Below, one piece after another: positions 16,405-22,777 of a stretch of DNA of 22,777 bases. Source of the DNA: Betaproteobacteria bacterium (lineage in GTDB: Bacteria > Pseudomonadota > Gammaproteobacteria > Burkholderiales > Burkholderiaceae); the NCBI GenBank assembly GCA_009921765.1, contig RFXC01000042.1, forward strand, positions 1 through 22,777, written 5' to 3'. Each line of letters opens with the position of its first letter. Positions within the stretch are counted from its first letter, which is position 1. The notes beneath the pieces are model-generated. The model was given only the letters and a program-made list of their open reading frames with translations. It was not told the origin of the DNA and made no database searches. The position numbers and the translations under genes were made by a program.

Positions 16405-17211
16405 TCAGGCCTGAAGCACCACAGGCGAAAACCCCTCGAGCCGATACTCGACTCGGTCGCCGGCCTGCGGAAACTTCGATGTGATCATGCTGCCGAGGAT
16501 CGCGATCTCTCCGGCGCGTAGCGGATCTCCCAAGCCCGCGGCCTGATTGGCGAGCCAGGCGAGCGCATGGAGCGGGCCCCCCATCAGATCCGCGCCGCGC
16601 CCCCTGCCCACGCTCACCCCGTTGATGAACGCCTCGCCGGCGAGATCATTGATCGAGAGGCGCGACCAGTCCTCGCGAAGCTCCCCCAACACTGCGCCCT
16701 GGTTCCATGCGTTGTCAGCGATCAGCGCAAGCCCCTGCCCGGCAAGCCGCGCGTAATCGGCGTTACGGTCATCGGCAAGCTCAAGCGCTGGCCCAAGCGC
16801 GCCAACTGCCTTCACCACCGACAACGCGTCGTAGGGCTCGCCGGTAGCCGCAAGATCGTGGTCAATCCGGATCGCGATTTCGAATTCGACGATCAGACGG
16901 CCGTAGTCGGAGATACGCACTGAGGCGGGCGAGCGCACCACCTGCCGGCTGTGAAGACGCCCCGAAATGGGTGTCGGCAGGCCGGTCATTGTCTGCATGG
17001 CGGCCGAAGACAGCGCGATCTTTCGTCCGACAGACGGTCCACACAACAACGCCTTTTGATGCACATAATTCGCCTGAATTGCGTAAGCCTCGGTCACCGA
17101 GCGCGGCGCATGTTTCCCGGGAAGAGGCGCAAAGTGGGCCCGGCGCGCGTAGGCATCAATCAGCCAGTACGCAGCGCGTTGCTGGCGGGCGGCAGGGCGC
17201 GGTGAATTCAC
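16405..17211 (-). CDS. 2-keto-4-pentenoate hydratase-like protein (MhpD / FAH family)
   Basis: This encodes a 268-aa member of the hydratase/decarboxylase group that adds water to 2-hydroxypenta-2,4-dienoates in meta-cleavage pathways or decarboxylates 4-oxalocrotonate. Features seen are IVEFEIAI, with Glu109 and Glu111 as expected metal ligands, ALELADDR with Glu144, and DNAWNQGAVLG near the active site. The start is GTG at 17211 because GGAGAGG lies 6 nt upstream. An ATG at 17226 is in frame but overlaps that ribosome binding site. The stop lies 19 bp from the end of the VOC remnant, in convergent orientation. A divergent HTH gene starts 235 bp away and may regulate it. No ring-cleavage dioxygenase is present, so the pathway is uncertain. 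Confidence 0.87.
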   Translation of the reverse strand: MNSPRPAARQQRAAYWLIDAYARRAHFAPLPGKHAPRSVTEAYAIQANYVHQKALLCGPSVGRKIALSSAAMQTMTGLPTPISGRLHSRQVVRSPASVRISDYGRLIVEFEIAIRIDHDLAATGEPYDALSVVKAVGALGPALELADDRNADYARLAGQGLALIADNAWNQGAVLGELREDWSRLSINDLAGEAFINGVSVGRGRGADLMGGPLHALAWLANQAAGLGDPLRAGEIAILGSMITSKFPQAGDRVEYRLEGFSPVVLQA

Positions 17212-17446
17212 GGGTGACCTCTCCATTTAAGTACGTGACAAGAACCTGTAATTAGCGGCAAAATCTGCACCCAGCGCAATCCTTGCCGGTTTGTAATTGT
17301 TTGTATCAACAGCGCGCCAAGCACAGCACTGTTCGATACATTCGCGAAATTTTGCAATTGATGCGATCACAAGAAACGGCTTCGCCCTAAGGTCTTTCTC
17401 CACTCCGCAACCGCCGACTTCCTCCGACTGTTTGAGACCCACTTCC

Positions 17447-17854
17447 ATGCAATCCGACCCCTCCAAGAAGCAGTTTGCCGAGCGCCTGATCAAGGCCATG
17501 CAGGATTCGGGCTACGTGGCCAAGCCGTCGGTTCTCGAGCGCGAGTTCAATCAACGGTACTGGGGCAAGCCCATGACGCTGCACGGCGTTCGTCGATGGC
17601 TGCTCGGAGAGACCCTCCCTTCGCAGGATAAGCTGCTGGTGCTCGCGGAGTGGCTGGGCGTTGCGCCGCATATCCTGCGCTTTGGCGAAGAGGTCACTTC
17701 ACGCATCGAGGAGCGGCGCGCGCGCTGGGATTCCGGAGTCGGCTATCAGGAGCGGGAAATCTTTGAAGCGTTTCTGCAACTTCCGGTTCCTCAACGCAAG
17801 ATGGTTCGCGAAATCATCCTCGCCTTTGTGAAGGCGTATTCGTCGCCCAGCTGA
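17447..17854 (+). CDS. small helix-turn-helix regulator
   Basis: This encodes a 135-aa protein with an N-terminal helix-turn-helix region (about 8-80): a KKQFAERLIKAM helix, a LEREFNQRYWG segment, then LHGVRRWLLGETLPSQDKLLVLAEWLGV, which resembles the Xre-type fold. The remainder (about 85-135) is helical and may dimerise. The only in-frame ATG near the domain is at 17447, preceded by a weak GAGA. Similar short proteins are common in Burkholderiales, but no function is known to me. It diverges from the hydratase gene, so that gene is the likeliest target. The 235-bp upstream region is more AT-rich than its surroundings (TTGTAATTGTTTGTA at 17291-17305). Confidence 0.75.
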   Translation: MQSDPSKKQFAERLIKAMQDSGYVAKPSVLEREFNQRYWGKPMTLHGVRRWLLGETLPSQDKLLVLAEWLGVAPHILRFGEEVTSRIEERRARWDSGVGYQEREIFEAFLQLPVPQRKMVREIILAFVKAYSSPS

Positions 17855-17857
17855 CGC

Positions 17858-17881
17858 GCGCTCGCGCACTCAGGCGAGCGC
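17858..17881. terminator. hairpin between convergent regulator and SbmA/BacA-like genes
   Basis: GCGCTCGC (17858-17865) and GCGAGCGC (17874-17881) form a perfect 8-bp stem with an 8-nt loop. It begins 4 bp after the regulator stop, and the loop contains the stop of the opposing gene. Position and symmetry fit a bidirectional terminator, but no strong T-tract is present on either side. Confidence 0.35.
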
Positions 17882-18862
17882 CTCCTTTGTGCGGGTTTGG
17901 ATCTGCGCCTCGAATGCACGTAGGCGCTTGTAGACCGACATCAGCTCGACGATGGTCGACCAGCTGGTCACCAGATACTGAAACGACTCCTGCACCTTGC
18001 CGAAGGCGCGGATGATCTGCTGCATGGTGCCCAGGGTGAGCGCGCCCGCCACCAGCGTCGGACCCAGTGCAAGGTAGGGCACCAGCACGCTGAATTGCAG
18101 GTAGGACCACTTCGCCACGTCGAAGTACAGGTAGTGAAAGAACAACCGGAAATAATTGGTTCTCACGTCGGCAAAGAGGCTGCCCACCGTGGCCGGTGAG
18201 GCGCGCGCCGGGTCATCCTCGCCATGGACGAGCTCCTTCCGATAGGCCGCTTCCACCCGCTGGTTGTGGAATTCGAGCCCTGGCAGCCTCACGCCCACCA
18301 CCGCCATGAGTACGGTTCCGGCCAGCGCAAACAGGATCGCGACATAGACCAGCGCATGCGACACCTCACCCACCCAGGGCAGCGCCTTCACATGGGACGA
18401 GAGGGCCCACAGAATCGGCAGAAACGCGAACAGCGTGAGCAGGCTTCGCATGAAGCTCACGCCCAGCGACTCCATGATCCGCGCAAAGCGCATGGTGTCT
18501 TCCTGCACGCGTTGCGAGGCACCTTCGATGGTTCGAAGCTCCGTCCAGTGCGCCATGTAGAAGTCGTTCATCGCCGTGCGCCAGCGGAAGATGTAGTGCT
18601 TGATGAACCAGTCAAGCGCCACGGCAATCAGCACAAAGGTGCCCGCCACATGGCCAAAGGTGAGGAGGTGGCCGAAGTACTCGTCGAGCGCGACCGCGCC
18701 GGGCGTGGCAAGCGCTTTCTGGATCAGGTTGTAAAAGCCGCCGAACCATTCATTGATCTGGACATCGAGCATCACCTTGTACCAGGTGGCAAAGAGGATC
18801 AGCGCGCTGCCCAGAATCGACCAGGCAAACCAGCGGCGGCTGAGAAAGAAGCTGCGGAACAT
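17870..18862 (-). CDS. SbmA/BacA-like inner-membrane peptide transporter, short form
   Basis: This encodes a 330-aa multi-pass membrane protein closely resembling SbmA/BacA, which import peptides such as proline-rich antimicrobial and bleomycin-type molecules. Strongly matching stretches are FRWRTAMNDFYMAHW, EGASQRVQEDTMRFA, VVGVRLPGLEFHNQRVEAAYRKE and SWSTIVELMSVYKRLR. Compared with E. coli SbmA (406 aa), about 75 residues carrying the first membrane segment are absent: the MF(R)SFF start joins directly to the RWxxWSILG segment. No ABC ATPase domain is present. The ATG at 18862 has GGAG 8 nt upstream. It lies 16 bp after the dehydrogenase gene and is probably co-transcribed with it. Confidence 0.9.
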   Translation of the reverse strand: MFRSFFLSRRWFAWSILGSALILFATWYKVMLDVQINEWFGGFYNLIQKALATPGAVALDEYFGHLLTFGHVAGTFVLIAVALDWFIKHYIFRWRTAMNDFYMAHWTELRTIEGASQRVQEDTMRFARIMESLGVSFMRSLLTLFAFLPILWALSSHVKALPWVGEVSHALVYVAILFALAGTVLMAVVGVRLPGLEFHNQRVEAAYRKELVHGEDDPARASPATVGSLFADVRTNYFRLFFHYLYFDVAKWSYLQFSVLVPYLALGPTLVAGALTLGTMQQIIRAFGKVQESFQYLVTSWSTIVELMSVYKRLRAFEAQIQTRTKEALA

Positions 18863-18878
18863 GATCTTTGCTCCTGGT

Positions 18879-19763
18879 TCAGGCGCGGGCCGGGCGCTCG
18901 CCCGAGACCTGGTAATACACCGCGCTCACGTCGAGCTCGCCAAACCCTGCAACGCGTGCGGCCTGGAGCTGGCTTCTGGCGAGCGAGGCGAGCGGGACTG
19001 GACGATCCAGGTCCTGCGCCAGTGCGATGAAATAGCGCATGTCCTTTTCCATGAGGCCAAGCTGAAACTGCGGAGCAAAGTCTCGGCGGAACACCTTGGG
19101 GAGCTTGGTACGCGTAAGCCGTGAGCCGGCCGGGCCCTCATTGAGCAACTGGGTGACCGGCTCGGGATCCAGGCCCGCCGCGCGTGCAACCATCACCGCC
19201 TCGGCAAGCGCAGTGTTCATCACCGCAGACAACATGTTGTTGATCAGCTTGATGGTGGCGCCGTGGCCGCTTGCGCCGATATGGATCGCCTGTCGGCCCA
19301 TTGCGCCGAGGAGCGGCTGGGCAGCGGCGAGCGCGGCTGCATCACCCCCCACCATGAAGACGAGTTCACCCGAAGTCGCCTGCGGCACGCTTCCGGCCAC
19401 CGGTGCGTCGAGATAGGCGAGGCCCCGCGCCGCGGCTGCCTGCGCAAGGCTTCCGGCAAGCGCCGGGGTGTTGGTGCTCGAGTCGATCACCACCGTACCC
19501 GGTGAAGCGTTGGCGAGTACCCCACCCTCATCCAGCATCACCGAACGGGAGGCTTCATCGTCGGCCACGATCGACACCACGAACGAGGCCCCGCGAACCG
19601 CTTCGGTAATCGAGTGGCAGACGGTGGCGCCAGACGACTCGAACGCGCGCGAACGCTCGGCGCCGCGGTTCCACACCCGAAGCGCGAAACCCGCCTTCAT
19701 GAGATTGCGTGCCATCGGCGCGCCCATCGCGCCCAGGCCCAGGAATGCCACGGTGCTGGTCAT
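18879..19763 (-). CDS. beta-hydroxyacid dehydrogenase (3-hydroxyisobutyrate / tartronate semialdehyde reductase type)
   Basis: This encodes a 294-aa NAD(P)-dependent dehydrogenase. The Rossmann motif FLGLGAMGAPMARNL (7-21) opens the protein. The substrate-binding DAPVAGSVPQA segment begins at 119, and the catalytic lysine is Lys172 in GHGATIKLINNML. The family oxidises 3-hydroxyisobutyrate or reduces 2-hydroxy-3-oxopropionate, and the sequence alone does not decide between them. The frame is open upstream to 19805, but the ATG at 19763 with AGGAGA 8 nt upstream is clearly the start. It is the first gene of a two-gene leftward unit with the SbmA/BacA-like transporter, an unusual functional pairing. 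Confidence 0.92.
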   Translation of the reverse strand: MTSTVAFLGLGAMGAPMARNLMKAGFALRVWNRGAERSRAFESSGATVCHSITEAVRGASFVVSIVADDEASRSVMLDEGGVLANASPGTVVIDSSTNTPALAGSLAQAAAARGLAYLDAPVAGSVPQATSGELVFMVGGDAAALAAAQPLLGAMGRQAIHIGASGHGATIKLINNMLSAVMNTALAEAVMVARAAGLDPEPVTQLLNEGPAGSRLTRTKLPKVFRRDFAPQFQLGLMEKDMRYFIALAQDLDRPVPLASLARSQLQAARVAGFGELDVSAVYYQVSGERPARA

Positions 19764-19977
19764 GTTCAAGTTCTCCTGTCGATCGTCGACTGCGCTGGCG
19801 GCCATGCGAGGCGTGCAGTCTCGTGCGCGCTCGCCGCCGGTAAGCCCGGCACTCTACCGCGCCGGCAAGCGCCCACCGCGCGCCACACCACCAGACGCTC
19901 TCGGGGCCCCGGGACCAGCTGGCCACCCACGCTGCGCATCGATGATGTTGCGGCGCAACAAACAAGTTAAGGTTATC
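19764..19977. other. gene-free region upstream of the dehydrogenase
   Basis: No coding region is supported here. The left part should hold the leftward dehydrogenase promoter, but no clear boxes were found. The right end turns AT-rich and merges into the phasin promoter. Confidence 0.5.
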
Positions 19978-20006
19978 TTGAATAAAACCAATTATATGAC
20001 CATAAT
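19978..20006 (+). promoter_or_regulatory. sigma70-type promoter of the phasin gene
   Basis: TTGAAT at 19978-19983 matches the -35 consensus at 4 of 6 positions. CATAAT at 20001-20006 matches the -10 consensus at 5 of 6. The spacer is 17 bp. The surroundings are AT-rich in an otherwise GC-rich window. Transcription should start near 20013, giving a leader of about 55 nt. An ACCAT...ATGGT inverted repeat (19999-20003 / 20013-20017) overlaps the -10. Confidence 0.75.
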
Positions 20007-20016
20007 TCGGTAATGG

Positions 20017-20025
20017 TGCATTGCA
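20017..20025 (+). promoter_or_regulatory. PhaR-like TGC-N3-GCA element
   Basis: TGC-ATT-GCA lies just downstream of the phasin -10, near the expected transcription start. It is followed by further TGC/GCA units up to 20037. The polyhydroxyalkanoate regulator PhaR is known to bind TGC/GCA inverted elements of this kind at phasin promoters. A repressor bound here would block initiation. Confidence 0.45.
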
Positions 20026-20067
20026 GCATGCATGTGCCCTTTTTCAACTGACACGGGAGCACAACCC

Positions 20068-20592
20068 ATGAACATCCAACCGGAAAAAATTATGCAGATG
20101 CAGGCCGAGGCGCTTGAAGCCTCACGTCAGGCCGCCACCAAAACGCTGGAGGGCTGGCAAAAGCTTGCTCAACTGAATTTGCAGACCGCGCGCGCCTCGC
20201 TCGAACAATCGAGCGAGCAAATCAACGCGCTCCTGGCCGCCCGCGACACAAAGGCGCTCGCCGATCTGGTCACCTCGCTCGCTCGGCCACCCCAGGATCA
20301 GTTCTCCGCTTACGCCAAGGCCGTGTATTCGATCTACCGGGAGGCGAACCAGGACTTCACCTCGATGCTGGATAAGCAGGTGGCGGCGAGCAACCGCCAG
20401 CTTGCCGAGTCTGTCGAGACGCTGGCCCGCAACGCACCAGCCGGCACCGAGGGCGTGGTGACGCTGATCCGCCAATCGATGGCGGCTGCGCAAAACGCTT
20501 ACGACCAGGTGAACCAGGCCGGGCGCAAGCTCACCGAAATGGCCGATGCCAATCTCGCGCAGGCCCCGGCAGGCGCGAAGAAGCGCGGCTGA
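20068..20592 (+). CDS. phaP: phasin (polyhydroxyalkanoate granule protein)
   Basis: This encodes a 174-aa, almost entirely helical, amphipathic protein typical of phasin_2-type proteins that coat PHA granules and control their size and number. It has no signal peptide or membrane segment. Features seen are an N-terminal INxQPEKIMQMQ-like helix, a long Ala/Gln/Glu-rich central region (about 10-140) and a basic Ala/Pro C-terminus (GAKKRG). The ATG at 20068 is preceded by GGGAG about 9 nt upstream; an in-frame ATG at 20032 has no such site. It is monocistronic, converging on the oxidoreductase gene with a 4-bp gap that leaves no room for a terminator between the stops. No PHA synthase gene is in the window. 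Confidence 0.9.
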   Translation: MNIQPEKIMQMQAEALEASRQAATKTLEGWQKLAQLNLQTARASLEQSSEQINALLAARDTKALADLVTSLARPPQDQFSAYAKAVYSIYREANQDFTSMLDKQVAASNRQLAESVETLARNAPAGTEGVVTLIRQSMAAAQNAYDQVNQAGRKLTEMADANLAQAPAGAKKRG

Positions 20593-20596
20593 GCGG

Positions 20597-21592
20597 TCAG
20601 TCGATCCGCACCAGAAGCTTGCCGAGGTTTTTCATCGCCTCGCAGGCTTCATGCACCTCGACGATCTGGTCGAGCGTGTAGACCCGCTGGATCTGGTGAA
20701 CCAACTGACCCGCACGCAGCGCATGGTCGATGAAGCGCACCGCCTCGGCATGCGCTTCATCGGACATCACGTACACCAGCACTGTGCGTAGCGTGAGATC
20801 CTTGGCGAGCATTGCGAAGAACGGCAGCGCAGGCTGGGGCTCTGCATCGGACCCGTAAGCCGCAATCACACCGCGCGGACCCAGCATCTTCACGTTGTCG
20901 GCGAGGTTGACACCGGCCGCCACGTCCACAACGCGATCGAGCGCGCGCCCCGGGCCAAGCAGATCGGCCACCCTCTCCACCACATTCTCGGTGCGATAGT
21001 TGATGACCGCATGCGCACCGGCCTCGCGCGCACGCGCGGCCTGCTCCTCGCGGCTCACGGTGGCGAGCACCAACGAGGCTCCCCCCAGACGCGCCATCTG
21101 CACGGCGTAATAACCCACCGCCCCCGCACCGCCCTGCACCAGTACCGCCTTGCCGGTGACCGGGCCGTCGGCGAACACGCAACGATGCGCGGTCATCGCC
21201 GGAATGCCCAGACACGCGCCCACCTCAAAGCTCACATCGTCCGGCAGGCGAACGGCCTTGTGCGCAGGCACCACGCTGAACTGCGCGGCGGTCCCCGATG
21301 CGCGGCCAAGTGTGGCCTCATACACCCATACCCGCTCACCGATCCGGCCAGGGTCGACGCCCGCGCCCACGCGATCGATGACACCCGCCCCGTCCTGATG
21401 CGGCACGATGCGCGGAAACGGCATGGCGACATTGCCGCGTGCGCCGCCACGGGCCTTCGCATCCGACGGATTGACCGCTGACACATGGACCCGCACCCTC
21501 ACCTCGCCCGCCAAGGGTTCGGGGTCAGGCAACTCGCCCACGCGCAAGACCTGCGCGGCAGGGCCTTTGGTGTCGTACCAGGCTGCTTTCAT
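20597..21592 (-). CDS. zinc-independent NAD(P)H:quinone oxidoreductase (MDR superfamily)
   Basis: This encodes a 331-aa medium-chain dehydrogenase/reductase of the quinone oxidoreductase type. The GroES-like N-terminal domain covers about 1-125. The Rossmann segment VQGGAGAVGYYAVQMA places the cofactor glycines at 154-160. The catalytic zinc ligands of alcohol dehydrogenases are absent: the usual GHE-type segment reads PHQDGAG, and the four-cysteine lobe is missing. It therefore probably reduces quinones or alpha,beta-unsaturated carbonyls with NADPH. The frame extends upstream to 21625, but the ATG at 21592 with AGGAG 7 nt upstream is the start. It diverges from the Spy-like gene over 218 bp. 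Confidence 0.92.
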   Translation of the reverse strand: MKAAWYDTKGPAAQVLRVGELPDPEPLAGEVRVRVHVSAVNPSDAKARGGARGNVAMPFPRIVPHQDGAGVIDRVGAGVDPGRIGERVWVYEATLGRASGTAAQFSVVPAHKAVRLPDDVSFEVGACLGIPAMTAHRCVFADGPVTGKAVLVQGGAGAVGYYAVQMARLGGASLVLATVSREEQAARAREAGAHAVINYRTENVVERVADLLGPGRALDRVVDVAAGVNLADNVKMLGPRGVIAAYGSDAEPQPALPFFAMLAKDLTLRTVLVYVMSDEAHAEAVRFIDHALRAGQLVHQIQRVYTLDQIVEVHEACEAMKNLGKLLVRID

Positions 21593-21705
21593 GAAACATC
21601 TCCTGCAAATCGGATCGGGGCGCATCCCGCGACGGGTCAGTGAACGCGCCGGGCGGGCAAGAGTTTACCGGCTGCAGTCAGAACGCCGAATGCCGACACG
21701 AAGCT

Positions 21706-21758
21706 TTACGATCGCTTACATCGGCGGCCATCAACGGCGGGACCGGCCTCGCTACGAT
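21706..21758 (+). promoter_or_regulatory. CpxR-like box and -10 element upstream of the Spy-like gene
   Basis: TTTAC-GATCG-CTTAC at 21706-21720 reads GTAAG-N5-GTAAA on the other strand, one mismatch from the CpxR consensus GTAAA-N5-GTAAA. TACGAT at 21753-21758 is a 4/6 match to the -10 box. The position 17 bp before it has no -35 match, and the box lies just upstream of that position. This is the layout of an activator-dependent promoter. Another TTTAC is at 21665-21669. Confidence 0.45.
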
Positions 21759-21810
21759 CCGGCTCATGGAGCGCACCGTCGCGCTTCACATATCCCCAAG
21801 GAACCTCCCC

Positions 21811-22410
21811 ATGAAACCGCACTTCACTGCCGCCGCCTGCGCCTTCGCGCTTGCCCTCACCACGAGCGTCGCCTCGCATGCACAGCAAGCGCCCGCGCAA
21901 CCACCCTCAACTGCAGGGCAGTCCATGCCCCATGGGTCGCCTCACACCGGCCGTCATCAAGCCGGTCAACCGCACCACGCGCCGCATGCCGGCCATGGCG
22001 GGCATCACGTCCGCGGCGGCCAGCACAGCCATGACGGGCTGATGCTGCCCGGAGCTGGTCTGTTGCGCGGCCTGAACCTGAGCGAGGCGCAGCGCGACCG
22101 GGTATTTGCGATCCTGCATGCCCAGGCCCCCCAGATGCGGGCACAGACCCGCGACGCGCAGAAAGCGCGCGAGGCCCTGCACCAGGTGGCCCTGGCAGGT
22201 GAGCTTGACGAGGCGAAGCTGCAGGAACTCGCGCAGCAGGCCTCACGCGCCAGCACCGATCTGGCCGTGCTTCGCGCCCGCACACACAACGCGCTCTTCA
22301 GGGAGCTCACCCCCGAGCAGCAGGCGCAGCTGAAGGCGCGCATGGAATCGCGCCCGCAGCACGGCGGCCATCATCGGGCGGTCATGCACGGAATGCACTC
22401 GGCCAGCTGA
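21811..22410 (+). CDS. Spy/CpxP-like periplasmic protein with His-rich N-terminal linker
   Basis: This encodes a 199-aa exported protein. A Sec signal peptide ends at ASHA-QQ (about residue 24). Residues 41-74 form a His/Gly-rich linker with 11 histidines. The helical body has two LTxxQ-type motifs: LSEAQRDRVFAI (90-101) and LTPEQQAQLKARME (166-179). These are the hallmark of Spy, CpxP and ZraP-type periplasmic chaperones or metal sensors. The C-terminus is again His/Met-rich (five histidines from 184). AAGGAA precedes the ATG at 21811 by about 8 nt. The His clusters suggest binding of zinc, copper or nickel, which is inference. Whether it is a chaperone, a metal buffer or both is not resolvable here. 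Confidence 0.82.
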   Translation: MKPHFTAAACAFALALTTSVASHAQQAPAQPPSTAGQSMPHGSPHTGRHQAGQPHHAPHAGHGGHHVRGGQHSHDGLMLPGAGLLRGLNLSEAQRDRVFAILHAQAPQMRAQTRDAQKAREALHQVALAGELDEAKLQELAQQASRASTDLAVLRARTHNALFRELTPEQQAQLKARMESRPQHGGHHRAVMHGMHSAS

Positions 22411-22423
22411 GCATTGCGCGGAG

Positions 22424-22449
22424 CGGCGCCGGGTCGTCCGCCGGCGCCG
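22424..22449. terminator. GC-rich hairpin after the Spy-like gene
   Basis: CGGCGCCGG (22424-22432) and CCGGCGCCG (22441-22449) make a perfect 9-bp stem with an 8-nt loop, 13 bp after the stop codon. No T-tract follows, so it may assist factor-dependent termination or protect the transcript end. Confidence 0.35.
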
Positions 22450-22521
22450 TCCATCGGGCATGGCATAGTGAAGGCTCGCTCCTTGCAACGCAGCCAGGCC
22501 AACCGGCCTCGGCCACGCCCG

Positions 22522-22777
22522 ATGCTCGATTCCGCTCTATTTTTCGCAGGCACGTCTGTCAGCTGGCTTGAACTCGTCGCGTTTGCTTTCGCGCTCGCCG
22601 GGGTGGTGCTCACCGCGCGCGTGAGCCCCTGGGGCTGGCCGCCCACCATGGTTGCGAGCGCGCTCTACGGCTGGCTTTTCTTCGAACACAGACTCTACGG
22701 CGATGCCGCGCTTCAGATCTTTTTCATTGCGGTGTCGATCTGGGGCTGGCGGGCATGGCTGCGCCCGCTGCCGACGC
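22522..22777 (+). CDS. pnuC: PnuC-type nicotinamide riboside transporter (5' part)
   Basis: Only the first 85 codons are in the window; the frame is open at the right edge. Residues 13-81 match the start of PnuC: SWLELVAFAFALAG as first membrane helix, then YGWLFFEHRLYGDAALQIFF and the GWRAW segment, which hold the conserved W, Y, Q and GW..W positions. PnuC imports nicotinamide riboside for NAD synthesis by facilitated diffusion. The ATG at 22522 has no visible ribosome binding site. In-frame GTG (22468) and TTG (22483) codons would add a basic, Arg-rich N-terminal extension, so the start is uncertain. Confidence 0.85.
   Translation, partial: MLDSALFFAGTSVSWLELVAFAFALAGVVLTARVSPWGWPPTMVASALYGWLFFEHRLYGDAALQIFFIAVSIWGWRAWLRPLPT

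Noticed and set aside
1..22777. CRISPR array, insertion sequence, prophage or integrase
   Set aside because: No regularly spaced repeats, transposase motifs, terminal inverted repeats or phage genes were seen by eye.

Overview
The window looks like a chromosome segment of a GC-rich betaproteobacterium, most likely Burkholderiales. The evidence is four Bug-type (TctC family) periplasmic receptors, a TctAB transporter, a phasin, a DUF6279 lipoprotein and a short SbmA/BacA-like protein, all in GC-rich coding sequence. I saw no rRNA, convincing tRNA, CRISPR array, insertion sequence or phage gene.

Layout. (1) 1-4141: housekeeping. A lipoprotein gene runs leftward and glmU-glmS (UDP-GlcNAc supply for the envelope) run rightward from a gap of only 20 bp. 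(2) 4142-9554: accessory uptake and catabolism, rightward. Bug receptor 1, a thiamine-diphosphate (ThDP) enzyme and Bug receptor 2 are closely spaced. A 341-bp gene-free gap and Bug receptor 3 follow. (3) 9590-15109: a divergent locus. Bug receptor 4, a PaaK-like acyl-CoA ligase and an amidohydrolase-2 protein run leftward. TctB-TctA run rightward from a shared 224-bp regulatory region. (4) 15227-17854: an alpha/beta hydrolase, a VOC-family gene broken by an internal deletion, a MhpD-type 2-keto-4-pentenoate hydratase-like gene and a divergent small HTH regulator. (5) 17870-22777: a beta-hydroxyacid dehydrogenase and an SbmA/BacA-like transporter as a pair, a phasin with a clear sigma70 promoter, a zinc-independent quinone oxidoreductase, a His-rich Spy/CpxP-like periplasmic protein, and the start of pnuC.

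How the genes may work together (inference). Receptor 4 probably feeds TctAB, because the two units share a regulatory region. The CoA ligase, whose start overlaps the receptor 4 stop, could activate the imported carboxylate, and the amidohydrolase-2 protein could act on it afterwards. That last protein lacks several usual metal ligands. The receptor-ThDP enzyme-receptor unit may be a second substrate module that borrows the same membrane pair, since no other TctAB genes are present. Substrates cannot be read from the sequence. The best regulatory signals are a perfect 20-bp palindrome after glmS, repeated GACAAAG heptamers between receptor 4 and tctB, a TGC-N3-GCA element at the phasin transcription start, and a CpxR-like box upstream of the Spy-like gene.
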